NCBI GenBank assembly: GCA_017694785.1
Contig: JADIMK010000017.1
Span: 1-47,453 of the forward strand
From: Candidatus Cryptobacteroides intestinigallinarum
Lineage (GTDB): Bacteria > Bacteroidota > Bacteroidia > Bacteroidales > UBA932
Direction: 5' to 3'
Length of the DNA stretch: 47,453 bases
Shown: positions 16,910 to 25,905 of the stretch, in pieces
Position numbering within the stretch: position 1 is the first letter of the stretch
Layout: each line of letters starts with the position of its first letter
Made by a program: the position numbers and the translations under genes
The notes under the pieces: generated by a model
What the model saw: only the letters and a program-made list of their open reading frames with translations
What the model was told of the DNA's origin: nothing
The model's database searches: none

Positions 16910-18043
16910 CTAATTGAATGTAATATCTGTTATATTGTTGACAGTCACCTGAATCTTTCCCTGATAGAGAGTCAATATACCGGTGACATTTATAGAGCGC
17001 TCCCCTGAAAGGACCTTCGGATCAATCTCAGTATCGGCGAAACGGCAATACCCGCTGGTACGTATCTGGACACATGTTCCTTTGCCGCCCTGCTCTGTAG
17101 AGAAATACTGGCTTACTGAATACGGTGAACGGTCGATACCGTAGTAAGGCTGGCCGTTTACAGGATTTATCCTGTTCTTATAGTCTCCGACTGTACCGTA
17201 GTTATAGTCATTTGCATTACCTATATTTACGGCATCCCACATTCCGGACTGCAGATATTCATCCATCTTTTCCTCTGACATCGCCCATGTAGTGATTCCG
17301 GTATTCTCCCCTGATATGAAGATTCGGTTAGATGAAGCTTTCTTATCCTTGTTTGAATCGATGTAGAGGAGAGCAAAAGCTTCATTGAGATCTCCATACT
17401 GGTCATCATACCAGCTGTACCAGAGATTGTTGATGGTGACAAGTTTTCCAAGATATGGACAACTTGCGGTTCCCTGTATGTCATTGGCTCCTGGAAGATC
17501 CTCCGGATCAACTACCACCGGAGTCACCTCACCTTCTGGTTTCCCTTTGAATACATGTGTATCTATCAGCAGTGAAGATTCCAGATAGGAAGTCTCATAA
17601 GAACCTGAAGGGTCATTGTAGCCTATCTGTACCATACCGTTGCCGGAACCGGCTTTATAGCCGTACATTCCGAGCTCAAGGTCACGGCAGCTCACATAGA
17701 TCCTCTGTCCTGGCAGATAATCATTGTAAAGGCCATTCTTTCCAAGCTTCAGTTCTATACCTCCGGTTTCATCCTGGATATAGAAACTCTTGTAGAAATT
17801 GCCGTACTTGTCAGTAGTGCTGACTATTCCGGAAATCACTATATTCTGGTCAATTGTCCAAGGATCTCCTGTAACATACATTGCCGCAAGTTCGCCTATG
17901 GTGCAATTTGCCTCCATGTTGACCGGCTGGTCAACAGCCGGATCTTCATATTTTCCAGTGAAAACTGGCTGGAATTCTTCCTTCAGGGACTGACAGGAAA
18001 CTGAAGCAAGAAATGCAGCAGCAAATATCAATATCTTTTTCAT
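16910..18043 (-). CDS. DUF5689-type surface lipoprotein
   Basis: 377-aa predicted lipoprotein: a hydrophobic signal and the lipobox ASVSC put the acylated cysteine at residue 17. The segment from about residue 45 to 140 (TIGELAAMYVTG, then VISGIVSTTDKYGNFYKSF, YIQDETGGIEL, PGQRIYVSC) has the pattern of the DUF5689/OB-like domain: a strand, a glycine turn, and an 'IQDETGGI' strand. The C-terminal part ends with a similar GILTLYQGKIQVTVNNITDI strand pair. It starts 4 nt after the TonB-receptor gene stop and is the last gene of the operon. OB-like domains often bind nucleic acids or oligosaccharides, so it may be the substrate-binding partner of the receptor, in place of a SusD. That role is inference. 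Confidence 0.85.
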   Translation of the reverse strand: MKKILIFAAAFLASVSCQSLKEEFQPVFTGKYEDPAVDQPVNMEANCTIGELAAMYVTGDPWTIDQNIVISGIVSTTDKYGNFYKSFYIQDETGGIELKLGKNGLYNDYLPGQRIYVSCRDLELGMYGYKAGSGNGMVQIGYNDPSGSYETSYLESSLLIDTHVFKGKPEGEVTPVVVDPEDLPGANDIQGTASCPYLGKLVTINNLWYSWYDDQYGDLNEAFALLYIDSNKDKKASSNRIFISGENTGITTWAMSEEKMDEYLQSGMWDAVNIGNANDYNYGTVGDYKNRINPVNGQPYYGIDRSPYSVSQYFSTEQGGKGTCVQIRTSGYCRFADTEIDPKVLSGERSINVTGILTLYQGKIQVTVNNITDITFN

Positions 18044-18047
18044 ACTC

Positions 18048-20996
18048 TTAGAATCTGAAGTAGATGTTCAACATATAGTTCGCTCCGTACATATAGAAGT
18101 ACTTCGGATCAAAGCGGTAGTACCGGTCCTTGCCATAACTGCTTATGAGCCTGGTCTGTTCATAGCCGCCGGTCTTGACATTCCTGTTGTTGAGGATGTT
18201 CTGTACATTAAGGGAGAATCCTATATTGTACTTCCTTCCTATGTACCAGCTCTTTCCTATGCTGAGGTTAAGAAGGAATGCAGGATCGAACTTTTCCTGT
18301 GCAGCCATGTAATTGACTTCTTCCGGGGTAACAATGCCGTCCCCGCCACCGCATGCGAAATTAGTACGGTAAAGAGGGTTCATATCAAGATATGAATTGG
18401 CAAAATATTGTCCCGTCACTTCAAAGAACCAGTAATTTATATTGTAATTCAATCCGATTGCCGCAGCAAGCTGAGGAGTAGACGGAACATAATGTTTCTG
18501 CTCCCCTTCCACGATATAATTGCCGTCAGCATCCTGATCATATACCGGTGCACCGTCTATATAGCCGGCTATCTTATATATAGGCTGGCTCTTCCAGAAC
18601 GGCACATCCTCATCACGTATGATTTCGGCACTGTTGTCGACCGTCTGCACCATGTGCGGATTGCTTGTATATACATACTGGCCCCAGCTCAGGACGCCGC
18701 TGATACTCAATCCGTCCACAAAAAGAGGTACCTGGACGCCAAGTTCAATGCCCATGTGACGTTCATCGATGCCTGTCATGGCGAAGTTCGTGAACGAATG
18801 CTGCGAATCATCGTAGAAACTCATCACGTCTGTCTGGTCATTGATCTTTGTATAGAAGCCTGTGACACGGAGGTTATAGCCATTGTTGCTGTACTGGTAG
18901 TTGACATCTGAAGCAAATGTCTTGACTGTTGTCAGATTGTCGACAAGTGTATTGCGCGTACGGGCAGAAATGAACGACTGGTTGAATGTAGGTGCGTCAT
19001 TGAAATAACCCACATTTGCGGAAACCCTATGGCCACCTTCTATCTCATACGCAAGATTGAGTTTTGCAGACCATGTCAGGAATGAAGCGACATCAGATTT
19101 GCCTTTGGATGTGACAGGATTGCCGTACTTGTCATAGGTCGTGAGGACTCGGCCGTTGTATTCCATAGGATTGCCATTGTCATCAAGTCCTGCGAAAAGG
19201 CCCTTGCGGACAAGTCCGTCCCTCCAGAATGCTTCATATCCGATTGTCGCACCCAGATTTGCGGTAAAGCCGCCATAGTTGAAAGAACCGTTGGCCCAGA
19301 CATTGGCGCGGCGTATCTGCGCAAGATAATCATATCCGTACTTCCCTCCCTGAGTGATCTTCTGTGCCTCACCATTGGCAAGGAAATAATCAAGGTCATT
19401 CTGTATCAAGGCCTCGTTGGAAGCGAAGTCACGCTCCGCAAACGAGTCGATGTTAAGATAATAGTTACCTCCAAGCAGATCATTCATCAGCTTATAGTTC
19501 TCCGTCCTGTTGAACTTGAACTGAGCTCCGGCCTTGAGATTGAAATGATCTGCAATATTCCAGTCGACACTTCCGACGAGATTCACATCATTCTGGTCTA
19601 CTCTTCTCTCCTCAAGAGCATATTTGCTGCGTCCGTCAGGATTGGCATAATTGACATTGTAGAGTCTGTCCCAGTTGAGATGCTGGTAATTGGCATATTC
19701 TGGAGTATGGTGTGTCCATGCATATTCTGCCCAGGCAGCCTTGTCAAAGTTCACTCTGTTATAGTCTTCATCCTCCATGAAGAAATATGAAGGAAGATTC
19801 TTATAGTAGTCAGGGCGCGGATCCATGGCGTCATACCAGTCAAGGGCAGTATAGCCGTTATAGCCGGTACGATACAGCAATGTAGCATTGACACTGAGGT
19901 TTTCATTCGGTGTATAGTCATACTTGAGGATGAATACAGGCTCGAATGTCTTGCGCACACGTGAGTTGCGGACCTTTCCGTTCTGATATCCCCAGTTGGA
20001 GTTGTACATATTGTCTCCCATAAGGTCATATACCTCCTGAGTAGAAGCATTCTGCGCTCCTCGGTTACCTGGAGTGACAAATGCCATGAGACCGAGCTTG
20101 TGGGCATCACCGATTTTTTTGCTGGCGCCTGCATAGATTGCAAACGAACGGTAATAGACACCTTCTACCCAGTCATTTCCACCTAAACGTGCCGATGCAT
20201 TGAATGCATACGACCATCCGTTGTCAAGTTCTCCGGAAGCATAGGTAGCCATCACACGCAGACGGTATAGAGCTGAATTGGACAAGAGGGAGAACCTCCA
20301 CCCCGGACGGACTGCAGACGGCTCTGCCGCAATGTTCGTGATACCGTTGTATCCTCCGAGTCCATATTTCAATGATTCAAGCCCAAGCGTCGCATCCTTT
20401 GAACGCATAGCTTCATTCAGACCGCTCCACAGAGAGAAAGGAGTATATCCTGTGATAGCGTCATTCATAGGGACACCTGCAAGATATACATCCTGAGTCT
20501 CAGAAGCATATCCCCTGTTCTTGAAACGGATAGCACTGAAGCCGTATCCGACCATATCTGCATATACATCATTGGTCGCATAAAGTATTGTAGGCGCATC
20601 TGAATATCCGGTATCAGCCAGATCGAACTCAGAGAAGCTTGACGCATCAAGTTCACTCGTCTGAAGAGACTCAGCCGGTCCAAGGGTCACGAACATCAGA
20701 TTACGTATTATACCCTGTTCTACTCTGACATTCACTCGAGTCGGGGTATAGCCTTCTGCAGATATTGAAAGGGTATAACTTCCGTCAGCAAGCTCATTGA
20801 AAAGGAATTTGCCGTCAGAGCCCGTATCTATTATTCCGAGCGATTCCTCTCCCTGGAAAAGTTCCACTTTTGCCCCAGGAATAGGAGTCCTTCCGGCACG
20901 GTCAACAACCTCTGCCTCAACTCCGCCTGTAGGAGCTTGTGCCAATGCGACGAATGAAAGCAACGTCGCTGCCATTGTCAGTAAAGCTTTTTTCAT
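18048..20996 (-). CDS. TonB-dependent outer-membrane receptor with carboxypeptidase-regulatory-like N-terminal domain
   Basis: 982-aa outer-membrane transporter. The signal peptide ends near residue 21 (ALAQA). A carboxypeptidase-regulatory-like beta-sandwich follows at about 22-110 (GGVEAEVVDRAGRTPIPGA ... GSYTLSISAEGYTPTR), then plug and a long beta-barrel rich in aromatic and Asn/Tyr strands. It ends YMLNIYFRF, with the C-terminal Phe typical of barrels assembled by BAM. It is not followed by a SusD gene; instead two nuclease genes precede it and a DUF5689 lipoprotein follows. Spacing is 1 nt after the EEP gene and 4 nt before the lipoprotein gene, so they form one operon. The imported ligand is not readable from the barrel; context points to nucleic-acid fragments or nucleosides. 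Confidence 0.92.
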   Translation of the reverse strand: MKKALLTMAATLLSFVALAQAPTGGVEAEVVDRAGRTPIPGAKVELFQGEESLGIIDTGSDGKFLFNELADGSYTLSISAEGYTPTRVNVRVEQGIIRNLMFVTLGPAESLQTSELDASSFSEFDLADTGYSDAPTILYATNDVYADMVGYGFSAIRFKNRGYASETQDVYLAGVPMNDAITGYTPFSLWSGLNEAMRSKDATLGLESLKYGLGGYNGITNIAAEPSAVRPGWRFSLLSNSALYRLRVMATYASGELDNGWSYAFNASARLGGNDWVEGVYYRSFAIYAGASKKIGDAHKLGLMAFVTPGNRGAQNASTQEVYDLMGDNMYNSNWGYQNGKVRNSRVRKTFEPVFILKYDYTPNENLSVNATLLYRTGYNGYTALDWYDAMDPRPDYYKNLPSYFFMEDEDYNRVNFDKAAWAEYAWTHHTPEYANYQHLNWDRLYNVNYANPDGRSKYALEERRVDQNDVNLVGSVDWNIADHFNLKAGAQFKFNRTENYKLMNDLLGGNYYLNIDSFAERDFASNEALIQNDLDYFLANGEAQKITQGGKYGYDYLAQIRRANVWANGSFNYGGFTANLGATIGYEAFWRDGLVRKGLFAGLDDNGNPMEYNGRVLTTYDKYGNPVTSKGKSDVASFLTWSAKLNLAYEIEGGHRVSANVGYFNDAPTFNQSFISARTRNTLVDNLTTVKTFASDVNYQYSNNGYNLRVTGFYTKINDQTDVMSFYDDSQHSFTNFAMTGIDERHMGIELGVQVPLFVDGLSISGVLSWGQYVYTSNPHMVQTVDNSAEIIRDEDVPFWKSQPIYKIAGYIDGAPVYDQDADGNYIVEGEQKHYVPSTPQLAAAIGLNYNINYWFFEVTGQYFANSYLDMNPLYRTNFACGGGDGIVTPEEVNYMAAQEKFDPAFLLNLSIGKSWYIGRKYNIGFSLNVQNILNNRNVKTGGYEQTRLISSYGKDRYYRFDPKYFYMYGANYMLNIYFRF

Positions 20997-20997
20997 C

Positions 20998-22059
20998 TTA
21001 TTTTCCGATTACAATGTAAGTAGGATAATGGTCGGAATAGCCTCCGACGAAAGCTCCGTTGGAGAAAGTGCGGAACGGAGTTCCTTTGTATTGCCCGCTC
21101 TGCTGGGTCATGAACGGTTTCTTGAAGATCCTGCCGTAATATCCTTTCTTATGTACAGGACGGATCACAAGCCCGCCCTCTGGTGCAGTGGCAAGATTGA
21201 AGTCAACAAGTATGTTGTCATATATGTTCCACACGCCCCTGTATGCAAGAGAACCGTATCCCGCTGCCAGCATCTCTGTGAAAGGGCAGAAGAAGTCTTC
21301 CGGCCCCATATCCTCGATCTTTGCTTTTCCATGCAGCCATACGGACATGCTTTCATCCGTAGGATTGTCATTCATGTCGCCCATGACTACAATCTTTATG
21401 TCAGGGAATTTCTCCTTGAGAGCACAGGCATGGTCATATATGATCTCTGCTCCGCGGGAACGCAGGTCAAAGCCTTTTCCTCCCAATCTGGAAGGGAGAT
21501 GTGCTACATAGACCGCTATATCCTCGCCGTCGATTTTTCCCCTTACCATAAGTATGTCTCGGGTCCTGAAATTCTTCTGGGCCTCTTCGTCCAAAGTTAT
21601 CTTCACTTTGGACCCCTCGAATGTGAACGGGATGGACTCACTGTCTTCATAAGTGAACTGGTCCGGGCGATAGAGCAGGCCGACATCCACACCTCTGCGG
21701 TCAGGACCGTCATAATGCACGATCTGATAATTTGCCGACGAAAGTTCAGGAAGGCTCACAAGGTCTTCGAGCACAAGCCTGTTTTCAATCTCACTTACCC
21801 CAAGTATGGTATGGTATACCCCGTTCTCTTCACGCATGGAGTTGATTACACGCGCTATATTGTGGAGCTTCTTTTCATACTTTGCCTGGGTCCACTTGTT
21901 CTTTCCGTCAGGAAGGAACTCGGCATCATTCTTCACAGGATCATCATAGATATCGAAAAGATTCTCGACATTATAGAAGCCTATGACATAATTCTGCTTC
22001 TGGGCAAACGAAGAAATACCCAGAAACACAAGGATAAACAACAGTAATATCTTCTTCAT
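20998..22059 (-). CDS. Exported endonuclease/exonuclease/phosphatase (EEP) family protein
   Basis: Metal-dependent phosphodiesterase or nuclease of the DNase I / exonuclease III fold. The ATG at 22059 gives 353 aa with a clean signal peptide (MKKILLLFILVFLGISSFAQ); an upstream GTG-type extension adds nine residues and is rejected. Family motifs follow in order: Asn30 in FYNVENLFD, Glu90 in GVSEIENR, DVGLLYRPDQF, His187 in VAHLPSR, Asp228 and Asn230 in VVMGDMNDNPTD, and Ser-Asp-His (342-344) near the C-terminus. All metal and catalytic residues are present. It lies 14 nt after the DRGH nuclease gene and 1 nt before the receptor gene. It may trim nucleic-acid fragments or remove phosphate in the periplasm or at the surface; DNA versus RNA cannot be told. 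Confidence 0.9.
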   Translation of the reverse strand: MKKILLLFILVFLGISSFAQKQNYVIGFYNVENLFDIYDDPVKNDAEFLPDGKNKWTQAKYEKKLHNIARVINSMREENGVYHTILGVSEIENRLVLEDLVSLPELSSANYQIVHYDGPDRRGVDVGLLYRPDQFTYEDSESIPFTFEGSKVKITLDEEAQKNFRTRDILMVRGKIDGEDIAVYVAHLPSRLGGKGFDLRSRGAEIIYDHACALKEKFPDIKIVVMGDMNDNPTDESMSVWLHGKAKIEDMGPEDFFCPFTEMLAAGYGSLAYRGVWNIYDNILVDFNLATAPEGGLVIRPVHKKGYYGRIFKKPFMTQQSGQYKGTPFRTFSNGAFVGGYSDHYPTYIVIGK

Positions 22060-22073
22060 AGAATGCTGGATTG

Positions 22074-23258
22074 TCAGTACCACCATGAGTCTGCCTCAGA
22101 CTCGATCCTCGCGGCTACATCGGCCCCGACCTTGTCAGGGAGATTGACGAAAAAGTCATACCCAAGACGGGATTCGAGCTCATCGATACTCATGGATTGA
22201 TTCATTATAGTATTGGCATCATTGCTGTAGCTTCTGTGCTCGAAATAAAAGCCGATGCCGATATACCCTCCGTTCAGGCCTCCGATGGAACTGCCTTTCT
22301 TATATCCGAGAAGTGCCTTGAAATATCCGACAGGGACAGTGACCGCTTTGTTCTGATTGTCATACGCGACTTCGGTTGCTCCGCGGATGTCCGCACCCGT
22401 CACCACATACAGTGTGTCAAAGCTGTATGACCAGTCCCTGACCATATTCTCCAGCTTAGCCCAGGCCTTCTGGTTAAGCTCACCGCGCTGAGGAGTCATG
22501 TTCGTGAAATAGAAAGTCTTCTCATTGATGCCCACGCCATATCTGTCGGCGGAAGGGAGCTGATGTCCCCTGTCATAACCGCCGCGGTAACCGCTGAACA
22601 GCACAGGCTGGAGAGATTTCGGTACCTTAGGGTCATATTCCCATTCATCAGTACGGGATCCTGAGCCGATAAGTCCCTTGTTCAAGGGGTAAGCGACCCA
22701 TACGGACAGCCTGTCATCTGTACTGTAATACAATGAAAAGCTGCGCATGGTCTTTCCCGAGCGTGTCATGTCATGTGTGATGAAATACAGGTCAGGATCG
22801 TCTGTCGCAGGCAGTTCAAGCCACCTGGCCACTGGATCTGATTGGATTCCCGGGCCTGGATCAGGACCCGGACCTGGATCAGGAGCTGCCCCGTCCTGAC
22901 GGAATACGGCCGATGCTGAATCCCCGCCGTCAGTCACCACAGTAATGGTGCAGCTGCGGGGATCTCCGTCATTGCGGTCCCATGAAAGCACAATGTCGGA
23001 CCTGAAGCCGTCACCGGCTGCAGGCTCGACATCTGCCCATGCTTCACTTTCCCCGAAGTCAATCTCAATATGCCACGGGCCGTCTGCCGACACAGTTACA
23101 AACTGCTGCGAAGCAGACCTTGACCCATCCGGCAAAGGTATCGAGAGAGATACCTCATGGGAAGGTACGGTCTCTTCTGGCTTTACGCAGGAAGAGACCG
23201 CAAATATAAATACTGCCGACAACGGCAATAATATCTTGGAAAAACTATTCAACTGCAA
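22074..23258 (-). CDS. BACON-linked DNA/RNA non-specific endonuclease lipoprotein (DRGH/NucA type)
   Basis: About 394 aa. The N-terminus has a lipoprotein signal with lipobox AVSSC (Cys24). Residues ~33-122 resemble a BACON beta-sandwich (VSADGPWHIEI ... CTITVVTDGG ... AVFRQDGA). A proline-glycine linker (PDPGPGPDPGPG) leads to a ββα-metal nuclease domain. The catalytic DRGH is at 229-232 (GGYDRGHQLPSADR, His232 general base), with Mg ligand Asn262 in RGELNQKAWAKLE. These match the Serratia/NucA family of sugar-non-specific nucleases. No ATG lies before the signal: start candidates are TTG at 23258 or 23252, both overlapping the end of the upstream gene, so translation is probably coupled. 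It likely sits on the cell surface and cuts extracellular DNA or RNA. Confidence 0.92.
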   Translation of the reverse strand: MQLNSFSKILLPLSAVFIFAVSSCVKPEETVPSHEVSLSIPLPDGSRSASQQFVTVSADGPWHIEIDFGESEAWADVEPAAGDGFRSDIVLSWDRNDGDPRSCTITVVTDGGDSASAVFRQDGAAPDPGPGPDPGPGIQSDPVARWLELPATDDPDLYFITHDMTRSGKTMRSFSLYYSTDDRLSVWVAYPLNKGLIGSGSRTDEWEYDPKVPKSLQPVLFSGYRGGYDRGHQLPSADRYGVGINEKTFYFTNMTPQRGELNQKAWAKLENMVRDWSYSFDTLYVVTGADIRGATEVAYDNQNKAVTVPVGYFKALLGYKKGSSIGGLNGGYIGIGFYFEHRSYSNDANTIMNQSMSIDELESRLGYDFFVNLPDKVGADVAARIESEADSWWY

Positions 23259-25662
23259 CGTAGGTTACTTTTGAAATCTGGACCACGCCGTTGGATCCGG
23301 CGACAGGACAGTCGAATGTCACCTTATAGTATTGTCCGGCTGCCTGATATTCAGCAGGTACAGAGAATGTCATCGTACCGCTCGCAAGGCCGCCTTCCGG
23401 CTCTATGCCGTCTGCGACAAGATTGCTCCGTGCAGAATCGGAATAGATGCTCAGCACTATCGAGTTCACCTTGGAAGTAGAGATCTTGTCCACAGTCAAT
23501 TCAACAGCAGAGATTTCAGGCATAGCTGTCACATTGCTGATCGACGCTACGGATTCATATTTTTCTCTTCCGCACTTAATATATGTCCAGTCTTTCCATC
23601 TGTTGTTGTTGAAGTTGGAGATAGAGAATTCATAATCTCCACTTATGGCCGTCCATGTATCAGTATAGCTGCCGACCGTGTTGTTTGCGCTATTATCATC
23701 AGGGAATGTAAGAACGACATTACCTGCAGGCGTAGGCTCAGGAGGGACAACTTCCTCTACTTCATTCTTCACGACCACATTCTTCACTTCCCATGTACCG
23801 GCCTTTGATGTAGAGCTCTTGTACACAAAAGCGAACTGCATCCTCTTTCCGGCATATTTGGAAATATTGATATCGCCGGCGCTTACGAAATTCCAGCCCT
23901 GGCTTGAAGGATATGTGACACCGTCAACCTTCTCCCAGTTGCCGCCTTCTTCCTTTGCCCATACTGATGCATCATCTGCAAGAGTAGATGTGCTGAAGAA
24001 GTTTGTCGCATGCTCAAATGAGATATATGCTTCACTTTCTGAAGAAAGGTCAATCACAGGTGAAATAAGCCAGCTCTCAGACTCATAGTTTGTATTGTTC
24101 ATGTAAGCGCTGGCCTTCATGCACTCGTAGGATGCGTCATGCTTCCAGACGAAAGTCAGAGGATCATTCATGACCTTGTTCTCGATGGTGAAGTCTCCCA
24201 TGCCCTTGTTGAATGAATTTGAATAGATCCAATCACCAGGCACCGGGTCAGGCTGCTGGTCAGGATCCGGCTCCGGTTCCTCGCCGCCTGAGGTCTGTCC
24301 GTTGAGAGAATAGATCTGGCTTCCGGTAGTAAATTCGTAGGTCTCGAAGAATCTCGTGAGCTGACCGAGGACAACGACCTCATCGCCGACCTTTATCTGG
24401 TCTGCAGCTGTGAATTTGTCTCCGTTGAGATAATATCCTCTGTAGACTTCAAGTCCGGCAAGACCTTCTCCGTCGGAAATCACATACGTAGCATTCCCGA
24501 ACTGGGTGCTGACTTCCTCAACTGAAGCAATGGTACCTTTGACATACACTTTTTCCGGCGAGACATTAGGATTGTCTTTGTCTCCGTAATACTGGTTGTC
24601 ATCGATGAACTTGAAGGCTCCTGCCACATTGTAAGGATCCTCGACTGTACCTGTACCTTCCGGTGTACCTGTCTCTGCATCAGGGGCTGACTCAACAGAC
24701 TCTATGGTAGCATCAACGACCTCCGGCTTTGACTTGGTGGCGTCGGTGTCATGCTCAAACCATGTGTATGCACCGCGAAGAGTGACGATATCGCCTCTCT
24801 TAAGTGTAGAAGCATATTCTGATGCATTGTTGACTGTCCAAACGACGACAGTACCAGACTCGTCCTTGAGGTCAAAGCGGCAGTACTGTGCATTGACGCT
24901 TCCTGAGACCTCACCTGTGAGACGATACATTGTATAAGGATCGGCAGCTTCCAGGAACTTGGCTACAGTCACAGTCTTGATGTCATCAAGAGCAAGTGCC
25001 TCATGGTCCACGATTTCTCCGTCGGAAAGCTGATGCTCGGACTTGCTTGTATAGTACTCATATACGCCCTTGATGCTTACCTTGTCTCCGGTGTGGATAT
25101 CCATTGCTACGAACTCATCGGCAGATTTTCCTATGAACGGACATGAGATAGTGCCGGTGTCATCCTTAAGAGAAAAGCCCCAGTATTTTGCACTTGTAGC
25201 GATATCTCCGACAACTCCGGTAATTACATAAGGATTTTCAGTATCTGCCTTTTCGATGAACTCAGCAATGGAAATCGAAGCATACTCTCCTTCAGGGCCG
25301 AGCTGTGTAATGGTAAGTTCAGCCTTGTGCATTATATTTCCATAGAAGACGAGGTCTGCCTTACGGTTTGCACCTGTATTCTCCATTGCTTTGATTGTGA
25401 CAGTCTGAGCGGAAGCCGAAGCTTTACCTTCAGATGGAGTAATGCTGAGCCATGACTTGACATCATCGTCATAGCCCTGAATTGACCAATCTACTGTAGC
25501 TGTCAATTCAACAGTATAAGTACCTCCTTCGACAGGAAACTCATACGATGTTGCTGAAGGATCAAGGCTCAGTGATTCAGGACCAAGTTCTTCAGTCTTC
25601 TGACACGCAAACACCATAGTCAATGATGCAGCTGCCAATGCGAATAAACTTTTATAATTCAT
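23245..25662 (-). CDS. Multidomain surface lipoprotein: BACON, three OB-like modules, choice-of-anchor-J-like domain
   Basis: 805 aa with lipobox MVFAC (Cys20). I see this domain order. A BACON domain is at about 30-121 (WLSITPSEGKASAS ... ITQLGPEG). Three repeats with the DUF5689/OB pattern follow: 128-222 (ISIAEFIEKAD ... ITGVVGDIA ... LKDDTGTISCPF), 229-323 (VTVAKFLEAAD ... LTGEVSGSV ... LKDESGTVVVW) and 336-455 (YVKGTIASVEEV ... VLGQLTRFFETYEF). An acidic proline linker comes next (456-476), then a jelly-roll-like 'choice-of-anchor J' domain (~477-645, SWLISPVIDLSS ... MQFAFVYKS). A final beta domain of ~150 residues is found around the two nucleases' family context in other Bacteroidetes. 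It has no catalytic residues, so a substrate-capturing role is likely. Confidence 0.85.
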   Translation of the reverse strand: MNYKSLFALAAASLTMVFACQKTEELGPESLSLDPSATSYEFPVEGGTYTVELTATVDWSIQGYDDDVKSWLSITPSEGKASASAQTVTIKAMENTGANRKADLVFYGNIMHKAELTITQLGPEGEYASISIAEFIEKADTENPYVITGVVGDIATSAKYWGFSLKDDTGTISCPFIGKSADEFVAMDIHTGDKVSIKGVYEYYTSKSEHQLSDGEIVDHEALALDDIKTVTVAKFLEAADPYTMYRLTGEVSGSVNAQYCRFDLKDESGTVVVWTVNNASEYASTLKRGDIVTLRGAYTWFEHDTDATKSKPEVVDATIESVESAPDAETGTPEGTGTVEDPYNVAGAFKFIDDNQYYGDKDNPNVSPEKVYVKGTIASVEEVSTQFGNATYVISDGEGLAGLEVYRGYYLNGDKFTAADQIKVGDEVVVLGQLTRFFETYEFTTGSQIYSLNGQTSGGEEPEPDPDQQPDPVPGDWIYSNSFNKGMGDFTIENKVMNDPLTFVWKHDASYECMKASAYMNNTNYESESWLISPVIDLSSESEAYISFEHATNFFSTSTLADDASVWAKEEGGNWEKVDGVTYPSSQGWNFVSAGDINISKYAGKRMQFAFVYKSSTSKAGTWEVKNVVVKNEVEEVVPPEPTPAGNVVLTFPDDNSANNTVGSYTDTWTAISGDYEFSISNFNNNRWKDWTYIKCGREKYESVASISNVTAMPEISAVELTVDKISTSKVNSIVLSIYSDSARSNLVADGIEPEGGLASGTMTFSVPAEYQAAGQYYKVTFDCPVAGSNGVVQISKVTYVAVE

Positions 25663-25719
25663 AACCTATAGATAAAATGTTGTTCGTTTGAGGAGAAATA
25701 AATAGTAAAAACTTCGAAC

Positions 25720-25851
25720 TCAATGTGAAGCGGCTTCAAGAGCCGAAGAATCGACCTTTATGGAAGGCGACTCCTGGATCTCGTCTCTCTTACAACCTGC
25801 CAATAAAGCGGCAGATGCAAGTCCGATAAACAATAAGTTCCTAAGTTTCAT
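25720..25851 (-). CDS. 43-residue mini-lipoprotein (possible truncated BACON lipoprotein or leader)
   Basis: A short frame starting ATG at 25851 encodes a textbook lipoprotein signal (MKLRNLLFIG, then LASAALLAGC, acylated Cys20). Only 23 further residues follow (KRDEIQESPSIKVDSSALEA and three more) before TGA. The mature part resembles the first residues of BACON lipoproteins, including the 805-aa protein starting 57 nt downstream, and then stops where the beta-sandwich would begin. A promoter match lies just upstream, so this is the first gene of the operon. It is either a functional mini-lipoprotein, a translated leader, or the stump of a deleted gene. Confidence 0.6.
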   Translation of the reverse strand: MKLRNLLFIGLASAALLAGCKRDEIQESPSIKVDSSALEAASH

Positions 25852-25905
25852 GACTTTGAGTTATTTTAACAAATAGTTTTCTTGCTCTTCTTCCTATCAG
25901 AAATG

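Noticed and set aside
18048..20996. SusC/SusD-type glycan utilisation locus
   Set aside because: The receptor has a SusC-like N-terminal domain, but no SusD, glycoside hydrolase or sugar sensor is nearby; the partners are nucleases and OB-like lipoproteins.
20797..22047. 416-codon open frame on the plus strand
   Set aside because: Antisense to the EEP nuclease and the 5' end of the TonB receptor gene, whose motifs and signals are unmistakable.
22850..22890. Short direct repeat CCTGGATCAGGA
   Set aside because: It is coding sequence for the PDPGPG linker of the nuclease, not a mobile or regulatory repeat.
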